Below, in pieces: positions 8,574-15,585 of a DNA stretch of 64,000 nt (position 1 is the first letter of the stretch; each line of letters begins with the position of its first letter). Below the pieces are notes generated by a model. It worked only from the letters and a program-made list of their open reading frames with translations, had not been told where the DNA came from and made no database searches. Where the stretch lies: positions 93,217-157,216 of the forward strand of contig NZ_JALLPO010000025.1 in assembly GCF_023276435.1 (NCBI RefSeq), read 5' to 3'. This stretch comes from Sphaerisporangium perillae (GTDB lineage Bacteria > Actinomycetota > Actinomycetes > Streptosporangiales > Streptosporangiaceae). A program made the translations under genes and the position numbers.

Positions 8574-9042
8574 CGAAGCTCCTTGTCGGAGGAGATGGGG
8601 GGATGTCTTCTGCCGCCCGTTCATACCGCCCTCTGACAGCGGCTCTCGTACCGGAAAGGCCCCGCCGCACAGCGCCGGCGAACGGCACGAATCACTCTTG
8701 TAAGCTCCACCACGGGATCGGACCTCCATCGTCCGTCTTAAGGAGGCCGTCCGGTGTACGCGCACCGCGACGGCCTCCGCATTCAATGGACAGGGAACGC
8801 TGAATGACCTTCACCAAAAAGGCCATAGCGAGCCTTGTCGGGACATATAGCAAATTCTGCGATATTCCGAGGTCTACCCTCCCTCCAAGATGGCTTCGGT
8901 CGCATCGCCCGGCCGCGCGAGCAGCCTGTCCATTAGCATGCTGACAGGCGGGACTCGAAATCCGCAACAGACAAATCTCAATGCGGAAAATGTTCCGTTA
9001 GAGGAGAAAATACCTAACGCGCAATCTGGGCAGGATTACGAC
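8574..9042. promoter_or_regulatory. Divergent control region of ATPase and XRE genes
   Basis: 469 nt without a gene. It is more AT-rich toward 8800-9040. Visible symmetry: CATTCA (8780-8785) with TGAATG (8801-8806), CGGAA-AATG-TTCCG (8984-8997), and GTTAG (8997-9001) with CTAAC (9014-9018). The last two lie 25-58 nt before the XRE start and could be operators for it. No binding motif is known to me for this exact protein. Confidence 0.35.
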
Positions 9043-9885
9043 ATGACAGGCAGTCCGACGGTCAAGCGGCGACGGCTTTCCCAAGAACTACGCCGGCTTC
9101 GCCTTCTAGCCGGATTCAACGTGACCGAGGCGGCGAAGCTGCTGGAGTGGGACCCCGCCAAGGTGACCAGGATGGAGCGTGGCCAGTGGAAGCTCCCCAG
9201 CATCCATGACATCCGCCTGCTACTCGATCTCTACGGAGTCACCGAAGACGACCGGCGTGAGGTGCTGGTCACTTTGGCCCGCGAGGCGCGTCAACGTGGA
9301 TGGTGGGAGAAGTACCAGGACGTCTTCCGCAGCAGTCTTCCTGATTTCGAGGCAGGTGCCAGCGCCATCCGCACCTGGGAGATAGTGCTGATTCCCGGTT
9401 TGCTACAGACGGAACAGTATGCGAAGGCCGTCTGGCAGGCAGGGCAGGTACTCGATCAAGAACTCATCGAGCGTCATGTAACAGCCCGCCTCACCCGGCA
9501 GCAGGTGCTCGTCCGGGAGAATCCGCCCTCGTTCTTGGCCCTCATCGACGAGGCGGCGTTGCGGAAGCGGATCGGCGGAGCGGAAGTGATGCGCGGGCAG
9601 ATCCATAAACTCATCGAGATGGCGGCTCGCCCCAACATCACCATCCAGATAGTCCCCGACTCGGCAGGTGCTCATCCGGCCCTGGAAGGCGCCTTCGTCA
9701 TCCTGGACTTCCCCGAAGATCCCAGCCTGGTTTACACGGTCACCACCACTGACAGCCTCTGGCTGGAGAAGCCCTCGGAGTACCAGCGCTATAGCTTTAT
9801 TTTCAGTCATGTGATGACATCGGCCCTGTCACCTGACGAGTCGGTGCGACATATGACAGCACTGGCGAACCTACTCGAGGGATGA
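9043..9885 (+). CDS. XRE-family regulator with DUF5753 domain
   Basis: 280 residues. Residues ~10-70 form a helix-turn-helix of the lambda-repressor type (ELRRLRLLAGFNVTEAAKLL, then KVTRMERGQWKLPS). The rest is the DUF5753 domain, with the hallmark LIPGLLQTEQYAKAV near residue 115 and the C-terminal FDFPEDPSLVYTVT-type strand. ATG 9043 is selected because the helix-turn-helix begins at once after it. The upstream in-frame ATG at 8890 would add 51 residues of no recognisable character. It is followed by a DUF397 gene 6 nt later and faces the ATPase gene, the classic whiJ-like trio. It is probably a DNA-binding repressor whose activity is modulated by the DUF397 partner. Confidence 0.9.
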   Translation: MTGSPTVKRRRLSQELRRLRLLAGFNVTEAAKLLEWDPAKVTRMERGQWKLPSIHDIRLLLDLYGVTEDDRREVLVTLAREARQRGWWEKYQDVFRSSLPDFEAGASAIRTWEIVLIPGLLQTEQYAKAVWQAGQVLDQELIERHVTARLTRQQVLVRENPPSFLALIDEAALRKRIGGAEVMRGQIHKLIEMAARPNITIQIVPDSAGAHPALEGAFVILDFPEDPSLVYTVTTTDSLWLEKPSEYQRYSFIFSHVMTSALSPDESVRHMTALANLLEG

Positions 9886-9891
9886 ACGTCA

Positions 9892-10095
9892 ATGGATCAG
9901 GGCATCAGAGGTCTCACCTGGCGCAAGAGCACTCTGAGCGGAGCCAACAACGACAACTGTGTCGAGGTGGCGGACCTCCCGGGCGGCGGGCGGGCCGTAC
10001 GGGACAGTAAGTACCCGAGTGGGCCGATGCTGACGTTCACCTCCGGCGCGTGGCGGGCGTTCGTCCACGACGTCAAGCGTGGCGGCATCCGCTGA
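9892..10095 (+). CDS. DUF397 small protein
   Basis: 67 residues, the normal size. It has the DUF397 pattern LTWRKSTLSGANNDNCVEVA followed by VRDSKYPSGPMLTF and AWRAFV. It begins 6 nt after the XRE stop with GAGGGA as ribosome site, so the two are co-translated. In streptomycete loci of this kind (whiJ, bldB neighbours) the DUF397 protein antagonises the partner XRE regulator, somewhat like a toxin/antitoxin pair. That is family knowledge, not shown here. Confidence 0.92.
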   Translation: MDQGIRGLTWRKSTLSGANNDNCVEVADLPGGGRAVRDSKYPSGPMLTFTSGAWRAFVHDVKRGGIR

Positions 10096-10120
10096 TTCCA
10101 GGCACCGTCCAGGAGAACCT

Positions 10121-10288
10121 GTGTCCGCGACGACCACCATCACGATCGACGCCCCGGTCGCGACCCTGATCAACGTGTTCACCGTCCAGCCCGACCGCCG
10201 GCGCGAGCTCGTCGACCTGCTGGTCTGCGCCACCGAGGAGGTCATGCGGACCGGGACCGGGCGGCGTACCGCCATGACCTTCGTCTAG
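10121..10288 (+). pseudogene. Truncated antibiotic-biosynthesis-monooxygenase (ABM) gene
   Basis: GTG 10121 follows a good ribosome site (AGGAGAA). The protein starts like full ABM-fold proteins of about 100-200 residues (ATLINVFTVQPDRRRELVDL, then CATEEVMR), but it stops after 55 residues with an unrelated tail. The missing part is the rest of the dimeric alpha/beta barrel, including the active-site face. Ten nt later the pentapeptide-repeat gene begins, so the 3' part was probably deleted. It directly follows the DUF397 gene. Confidence 0.65.
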
Positions 10289-10297
10289 GCTCCGCCC

Positions 10298-10981
10298 ATG
10301 CCCTCGCCTACCTCCAGCACCCGGTCCGGCACGTTGAAGGAACCGAGCCGGCCGAAGGTGAAGGCGGCCTTGACCAGGGCGGAGTTGCCCGAGCACGACC
10401 TCGTGGACGACGCGACGTGCCGGTCTCTCGAGTACAAGGCCATCGACCTCTCGTTCCGCGACACCGACGCGGCCGAGTTCGAGGGCTGCCGCTTCATCGA
10501 GACGGGGTTCTCCGGTACGAGGATGCGACGGGGCGGCTTCTCCGATGTGGACCTCCAGCGATGCGATCTCTCCAACATGGTCGCCACCTCGTCGACCATG
10601 CATCGGACCTGGGTCAGCGCCGGACGGCTGACCGGCATGACGTGGTCAGAGTGCGCGTTCCGCGACGTCCTGGTCGAGGACTGCCGGGTCAACCTGGCCG
10701 GATTCAGATTCTCGACGTTCAAGAACACCGTCTTCCGCGACTGCGACATGCGGGAGGTCAACTTCCAGAACGCGGATCTGCGGGGGGTCAGATTCGAACG
10801 CTGCGACCTGACGGGTGCCCAGTTCTCAGGCGCCCAGATGGCAGGCGCACGCTTCGCCGACTGCGTGCTGCTGGGGATCGGCGGCGTGACCAGCCTCGCG
10901 GGCGTCATCATCAAGGCCCGGGACGCGCAGGGACTGGTCTACAGCTTGGCGAGCGCCATGGGCATCGTCATCGAGAACTGA
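10298..10981 (+). CDS. Pentapeptide-repeat protein
   Basis: 227 residues. From about residue 50 to 190 a five-residue period A(D/N)LXX is clear, for example FRDTDAAEFEGCRFIETGF, then CDMREVNFQNADLRGVRFER and CDLTGAQFSGAQMAGARF, which should fold as a right-handed quadrilateral beta-helix. Some pentapeptide-repeat proteins (Qnr, MfpA) mimic DNA and shield gyrase; most have no known role. There is no clear ribosome site before ATG 10298, so the message may be leaderless or coupled to the preceding remnant. It has no signal peptide, so it is cytosolic. Confidence 0.85.
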   Translation: MPSPTSSTRSGTLKEPSRPKVKAALTRAELPEHDLVDDATCRSLEYKAIDLSFRDTDAAEFEGCRFIETGFSGTRMRRGGFSDVDLQRCDLSNMVATSSTMHRTWVSAGRLTGMTWSECAFRDVLVEDCRVNLAGFRFSTFKNTVFRDCDMREVNFQNADLRGVRFERCDLTGAQFSGAQMAGARFADCVLLGIGGVTSLAGVIIKARDAQGLVYSLASAMGIVIEN

Positions 10982-11193
10982 CCCGGTGATCCAACAGTCC
11001 CGACCAGGTGGGCACTCCACCTCCGTCCGCCGCGAATCCTCTTCTGCGATCAGATCAGATCAACCACGGTTTCGACCGGAATCGGCAGCATGCCGGACCA
11101 CCGTGTCGATCGCCTCACCGCGGCCGTAACGACACGGGCCCCGGCAGGGGCCCACCGCGCGCCGCACGAGGATGCGTACGGCAGGCTGGTGGC
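10982..11193. other. Intergenic region, no gene seen
   Basis: 212 nt with a short GATCA triplet repeat (about 11047-11062). I see no convincing promoter hexamers or hairpin; it must hold the promoter of the DUF5996 gene. Confidence 0.3.
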
Positions 11194-12135
11194 ATGAAGC
11201 TGTTTTCGCCGGTCCCACTGGCCGAGTGGCAGAACACCAAAGAGACGCTGCACCGTTTCCTCCAGGTGGTGGGCAAGATCCGGCTCGCCGCCGGGGTGCG
11301 GCGCAACCACTGGTGGAACGCCCCGTTCCACCTGACCGGGCGCGGCCTGACCACCCGCCCCATGGGGCAGGCAGACGGCAACCCGATCTTCACCATCGAC
11401 TTCGACTTCGCCGGCCACCGGCTCGACATCGCCAGGCTCGACGGCAAGGCGGTCTCGTTTCCCCTGTACGGGCGGTCGGTGGCGTCGTTCTATGAGGACA
11501 CCATGCAGGCGCTGGCCGACCTGGACATACACCTGCGCATCGACATACCGCGGCCGTTCGACCTGCCCGACTCCGAGCGGCCGTTCGCCGAGGACACCGA
11601 GCACGCGACCTACGAACCCGCCATGGTCACCCGCTACTGGCAGGTCCTGAGCCAGGTCAACCTGCTGCTGGAGGAGTTCGCCGCGAGCTACTCAGGAAAG
11701 ATCAGCCCGGTGCACCACTTCTGGCACACGTTCGACATCGCCTGCACCCGGTTCTCCGAGCGCCACGTCGACCCCTCGCCCGACGCCGATCCGGTGACCC
11801 GCGAGGCGTACTCCCGGGAGGTGATCAGCGCGGGGTTCTGGTTCGGCGACGACACCTTCCCCGAGCCGGCCTTCTACTCCTACACCGCCCCCGAGCCTGA
11901 AGGGCTGGAGAACGAACCCCTGCTGCCGCCGGCCGCCCAGTGGACGGCGCGAGGCGGGAGCCACCTGGCGGTGCTGCGCCACGCCGATGCCCGCGCCGAC
12001 ACCGATCCGCACGCCGCGGTGCTGGCGTTCTACGAGAGCGCCTACCGGGCGGGGGCTCGGCGCGCCGGATGGGACGTCGCCCGGCTGGCCTGCCCGGGTG
12101 GCATCACCGACCCGCTACTGCGTGTCAAAGCGTGA
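11194..12135 (+). CDS. DUF5996 family protein
   Basis: 313 residues, the usual size of this actinobacterial and cyanobacterial family. Recognisable are LAEWQNTKETLHRFLQVVGK at the N-terminus, RNHWWNAPFHLTGRGLTT, and the His-rich KISPVHHFWHTFDIACTRFS near residue 170, then GFWFGDD. The family has no assigned biochemical function; the clustered His and Trp residues suggest a metal or small-molecule site. ATG 11194 fits the conserved start. No operon partner is evident, as the next gene starts 155 nt later. Confidence 0.85.
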   Translation: MKLFSPVPLAEWQNTKETLHRFLQVVGKIRLAAGVRRNHWWNAPFHLTGRGLTTRPMGQADGNPIFTIDFDFAGHRLDIARLDGKAVSFPLYGRSVASFYEDTMQALADLDIHLRIDIPRPFDLPDSERPFAEDTEHATYEPAMVTRYWQVLSQVNLLLEEFAASYSGKISPVHHFWHTFDIACTRFSERHVDPSPDADPVTREAYSREVISAGFWFGDDTFPEPAFYSYTAPEPEGLENEPLLPPAAQWTARGGSHLAVLRHADARADTDPHAAVLAFYESAYRAGARRAGWDVARLACPGGITDPLLRVKA

Positions 12136-12290
12136 CCGCCGGGCGCCCACCTTTGAGCCGTCGAGTCTTGATCCATCGAGGTTGACACGAGCTGTCGCCG
12201 ATGTGGACGATCCTCCGCGATCATCGACAGATCATCCGAATGCGGTACGGCCAAGTCGTCCCATCGGACGCGTCATGGGAGGCTCGGCGG

Positions 12291-13439
12291 ATGGACGACA
12301 TCTGGGATCTGGTGGTGGTCGGGGGCGGCCCGGCGGGGTCGGCGGCGGCCATCCGGGCCAAGCAGCTGCGGCCGGACGCCCGGGTGCTGCTGCTCGACAG
12401 AGCGGACTTCCCCCGCGACAAGGCCTGCGGGGACGGCATCGCCGCCCACGGCCGCGAGGAGCTCGCCGTGCTCGGCGTCCCGGACCTGATCGACGACTAC
12501 CGTCCGACGCGGCGGCTGTCGGTCGTGTCGCCCGGCGGCGCAGAGGTGCTCGCCACGGTCGCGCGGCCGAATTACGTCGTCCCCCGGAAGGTCTTCGACG
12601 CCCGCCTCGTCGACGCCGCGCGGGCCCGTGGCGTCGAAGTGCGCCGCCACCGCGTCCGAGCCCTCACCGCGCACGGTGACCGCGTCGTCCTGGACGGCGC
12701 CGTCACCGCCCGCGCCGTCGTCGCCGCCGACGGGGCGAACTCGGCCGTACGGCGCCTGATCGGCCTGCCGGCGAGCCCCGAGAAGCACACCGCGATCGCC
12801 GTGCGCGGCTATGCCGACGTGCCCGCCGACGACGACGTCCAGTTCATCGCCATGCAGAAGGACGGCTGGCCCGCCTACGCCTGGTCCTTCCCCATCGGGG
12901 ACGGAACGGCGAATGTCGGCTTCGGGATGCTGCTGCCCCGGCTGCACGCCACCGGCCTGCCCGGCCGTGAGGTGCTCCACGGCCGGCTCGCCGAACTGCT
13001 GCCCCACCTGCCGGCGCGTGACCTGCGCGCTCACCACCTGCCGCTGTCGCCGGGCCGTCCGAGGCCGGGAGCGGGGAGGGTGATGCTCGCAGGGGACGCC
13101 GCGAGCCTCATCAACCCGCTCACCGGTGAGGGCATCTACTACGCGCTGGTCTCCGGCCGCCTCGCCGGCGAGGCCGCGGTCGCGGCGGCCGGGAACCCGC
13201 TGGCCGCCTACCGTCGCGGGTTGCGGGATGCCCTCGGGCGGCACCTGCTCACCACCGACGTGCTGGCCCGCGCCGCCCAGTCGCCGGGCTTCATCGACGC
13301 CGCGATCGATACCGCCGCCCGGCGCAAGGAGGTCTTCGACCTGCTCGTGGACGTCGGCCTCGGCGCCGGCACGGTACCGCTGCCGCTCGCCTTCAGCGTG
13401 ATCCGGCGCTGGCTCCTGAACGGCGTCCAGAAGAAATAG
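12291..13439 (+). CDS. Geranylgeranyl reductase-family FAD oxidoreductase
   Basis: 382 residues. The N-terminal FAD dinucleotide-binding fold is DLVVVGGGPAGSAAAIRAK, followed by the family CGDG motif (DKACGDGIA), AADGANSAVRR in mid-chain and the second FAD motif VMLAGDAASLINPLTGEGI near residue 265. These enzymes reduce isoprenoid double bonds of geranylgeranyl lipids, menaquinone side chains or related polyprenyls. ATG 12291 has GGGAGG upstream. The formate dehydrogenase operon that follows on the other strand passes electrons to a quinone, so menaquinone tailoring is plausible, but this is only positional inference. Confidence 0.85.
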   Translation: MDDIWDLVVVGGGPAGSAAAIRAKQLRPDARVLLLDRADFPRDKACGDGIAAHGREELAVLGVPDLIDDYRPTRRLSVVSPGGAEVLATVARPNYVVPRKVFDARLVDAARARGVEVRRHRVRALTAHGDRVVLDGAVTARAVVAADGANSAVRRLIGLPASPEKHTAIAVRGYADVPADDDVQFIAMQKDGWPAYAWSFPIGDGTANVGFGMLLPRLHATGLPGREVLHGRLAELLPHLPARDLRAHHLPLSPGRPRPGAGRVMLAGDAASLINPLTGEGIYYALVSGRLAGEAAVAAAGNPLAAYRRGLRDALGRHLLTTDVLARAAQSPGFIDAAIDTAARRKEVFDLLVDVGLGAGTVPLPLAFSVIRRWLLNGVQKK

Positions 13440-13542
13440 TGCGGTGCCGCTGCCCGTCCTAGGGGCGGACGCGCGCGCGGGTGAGCATCGACAGGCTGAG
13501 AAAGTGGTCTCCGGGCAAGCGGCGAGCGGGCGGGGACCTCGG

Positions 13543-14493
13543 TCAGGCGTACTGGCGGTCGCGGTCCTGGGAGGCGGCGGAGAGCCGGTTGCGCTGCGGG
13601 ACGACGGTGTAGCGGGGGTCCTCGGTGGAGGCGACCCCGGCCGAGAACACGCCCAAGCGGAGGCAGGCCGACCCGGCCATGAAGGCGGCGCCGGAGAGCA
13701 GCGCGAGGGCACGGCTGCGACCGGCGACCAGCGCCCCGGCGGTCCCCGCCAGAGCCAGCGCCTCTGCCGCGCGGAGCAGGCTGCCCGCCCGGCCGCGCTC
13801 GTAGGATTCGGCGATCATGCCGATGCGGCGGCGCATGAGCCGTCCCGCGGCCAGTTCCAGGGCCGCGCCGAGGACGGCCGCTCGGCGGGCCGGGGCGTTC
13901 TCCGACCGAGGCGTCGCGATCAAGGCGGCGCCCGCCGCCGTGGCCGTGGCCGAGCCGGCGAACAGGAAGGGCATCTCACGGTGGCCCTCGTGCCAGGCCG
14001 GTACGGCGGTGTCGCTCACCAGCACGGCCGTGTACGTGGTGATCGCCGGGCCGATGACCGCCGCGCCGTAGCAGGCCGCGCGCCCGACCAGCGGCAACTT
14101 CCCGGTGAGGTCGCAGAGCGCGCTGACGCCGGCCAGCGGGGCGTACGCGGCCAGCAGCCAGGAGCCCATGTTCATCGGCGAGGTCGGCTTGAAGGTGCGC
14201 AGCATGTTGACGAAGCGCGCCGGCCGTCCGAGGTCCTCGACGAGCGCGACCAGCGACAGGGTGATGCCGGCGAGTGCGGCGACCTTGCCCACCCGCGCGA
14301 GCGCCGGGCGGCCGGTGAGCTGGCCCCCGGCCGCGAACACCGAGGAGGCGCCGGCCAGGCCGCCCAGGTAGAGGTAGCCGCCGATGTTCACCTCGCGCCA
14401 GGTCGGCGGCTTGAGGATCCGGCGGTTGTAGTAGGAGGCGAACTCCTCCGTCATGTGCGCCGCCCGACCATCGACACGGCCTCGCGTGGTCAT
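13543..14493 (-). CDS. NrfD/PsrC-type membrane subunit of formate dehydrogenase
   Basis: 316 residues with about eight hydrophobic helices; the opening YYNRRILKPPTWREVNIGGY and GSWLLAAYAPLAG are typical of polysulfide-reductase/NrfD quinone-site subunits. It anchors the dehydrogenase and exchanges electrons with menaquinone, taking the place of the cytochrome b (FdnI) subunit of enteric enzymes; no haem-ligating His pattern is seen. ATG 14493 has GGGAG upstream. It is the last gene of the alpha-beta-membrane operon, 103 nt after the iron-sulfur subunit. Confidence 0.85.
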   Translation of the reverse strand: MTTRGRVDGRAAHMTEEFASYYNRRILKPPTWREVNIGGYLYLGGLAGASSVFAAGGQLTGRPALARVGKVAALAGITLSLVALVEDLGRPARFVNMLRTFKPTSPMNMGSWLLAAYAPLAGVSALCDLTGKLPLVGRAACYGAAVIGPAITTYTAVLVSDTAVPAWHEGHREMPFLFAGSATATAAGAALIATPRSENAPARRAAVLGAALELAAGRLMRRRIGMIAESYERGRAGSLLRAAEALALAGTAGALVAGRSRALALLSGAAFMAGSACLRLGVFSAGVASTEDPRYTVVPQRNRLSAASQDRDRQYA

Positions 14494-14596
14494 CTCGCTC
14501 CCTGTGCTCGTCGTGCTGGTTTCCGGATACGACCCGCCCGTCTCATCGGCGGCCCCGTGACCGCGGCGGTGCCGGTACCACCGGGGCGGACGCCGC

Positions 14597-15490
14597 TCAC
14601 CGGCGTGCCGTGGCGAAGGCGGCGGCGATGCCGCAGGCCAGGGTCAGGGCCGCCACGGCCGCGTGCCGCCACATGGAGGGCAGGTCACGGGTGGTGACCT
14701 TGGGCGCCGGGGGCAGCCCGTACACCTCGGGCTCGTCGAGGAGCAGGAAGAACGCGCCGTTGCCGCGGACGCCGTCGGCCGGGTCGTGCCCGTAGAGCCG
14801 GGCGTCGGCCACGCCGTCCTGGCGCAGCTCCTGAAGGCGGGCCGCCGCCCGCTGGAGCAGCTCGTCCACCGGTCCGTACTGGATGGACTCGGTGGGGCAG
14901 GCCTTGGCGCAGGCAGGCGTGAGGCCATCGACCTGCCGGTCGTAGCAGAGCGTGCACTTGAAGACGCGGCCGTCCTCCTCGCGCTTGTCGATCACTCCGT
15001 ACGGGCAGGCCGACACGCAGTAGCCGCAGCCGTTGCAGATGTCCTGTTGCACCACCACCGTGCCGAACTCGGTGCGGAAGAGCGAGCCGGTGGGGCAGAC
15101 GTCCAGGCAGGCGGCGTCGGTGCAGTGCTTGCACACGTCGGAGGCCATCAGCCAGCGCAGGTCGCCCGAGCCCTGATCGCCCGAGCCCTGGCCCTGGTCG
15201 CCGGCGCCGTCGGGCGCCTTGACCGGCTTGCGCTGCTCGATGAAGGCGACGTGCCGCCAGGTGGATCCGGACAGCTGCTCGGTGTTGTCGAAGGACATGC
15301 CGGTGAGCTCGAACGGCGCGTCGGACGGGAGCAGGTTCCACTCCTTGCACGCCACCTCGCACGCCTTGCATCCGATGCAGACCGAGGTGTCGGTGAAGAA
15401 GCCCATCCGTGGCGGATGCTCCGGGTAGCCGGTCTCCTCCTGGACCTGCGGCAGCCTGGTCGCCACCGGTATGGATCGCGCCGCCGTCAT
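14597..15490 (-). CDS. fdhB: Formate dehydrogenase iron-sulfur (beta) subunit
   Basis: 297 residues with four 4Fe-4S cysteine groups: CIGCKACEVACKEWN near residue 40, CKHCTDAACLDVCPTGS near 115, CNGCGYCVSACPYG near 145, and CTLCYDRQ with CAKACPTES near 175. A single C-terminal membrane helix (AAVAALTLACGIAAAFA) resembles FdnH. It carries electrons from the alpha subunit to the membrane quinone site. ATG 15490 has GGAGG 8 nt upstream and overlaps the stop of a tiny upstream ORF (ATGA). A low-complexity GDQGQGSGDQGSGD insert interrupts the region before the second cluster. Confidence 0.9.
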   Translation of the reverse strand: MTAARSIPVATRLPQVQEETGYPEHPPRMGFFTDTSVCIGCKACEVACKEWNLLPSDAPFELTGMSFDNTEQLSGSTWRHVAFIEQRKPVKAPDGAGDQGQGSGDQGSGDLRWLMASDVCKHCTDAACLDVCPTGSLFRTEFGTVVVQQDICNGCGYCVSACPYGVIDKREEDGRVFKCTLCYDRQVDGLTPACAKACPTESIQYGPVDELLQRAAARLQELRQDGVADARLYGHDPADGVRGNGAFFLLLDEPEVYGLPPAPKVTTRDLPSMWRHAAVAALTLACGIAAAFATARR

Positions 15491-15543
15491 CTCGGGCCTC
15501 CTGCCGCCGCGCGGGCTCCGCACGTGCGCGTCACCGCCGTCAT
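15487..15543 (-). CDS. 18-codon coupled leader ORF before fdhB
   Basis: Starts ATGACGG with the same GCAGGAGGCCCGAG ribosome site as fdhB and ends at a TGA overlapping the fdhB ATG (ATGA). Product MTAVTRTCGARAAAGGPR. It arose by duplication of the fdhB start region, since the 5' 20 nt are the same 53 nt apart. It could be a translational-coupling relay that tunes the beta/alpha ratio. Whether the peptide itself matters is unknown. Confidence 0.5.
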   Translation of the reverse strand: MTAVTRTCGARAAAGGPR

Positions 15544-15584
15544 CTCGGGCCTCCTGCTGGTACGGGCTCGCCGGTGACCGTCAT
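15540..15584 (-). CDS. 14-codon coupled leader ORF after fdhA
   Basis: ATG 15584 lies 1 nt after the fdhA stop (TGAGATG) and its stop overlaps the next mini-ORF start (ATGA). Product MTVTGEPVPAGGPR, ending in the same AGGPR as the following mini-ORF. Together the two make an unbroken chain of stop/start overlaps from fdhA to fdhB. Confidence 0.45.
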   Translation of the reverse strand: MTVTGEPVPAGGPR

Positions 15585-15585
15585 C

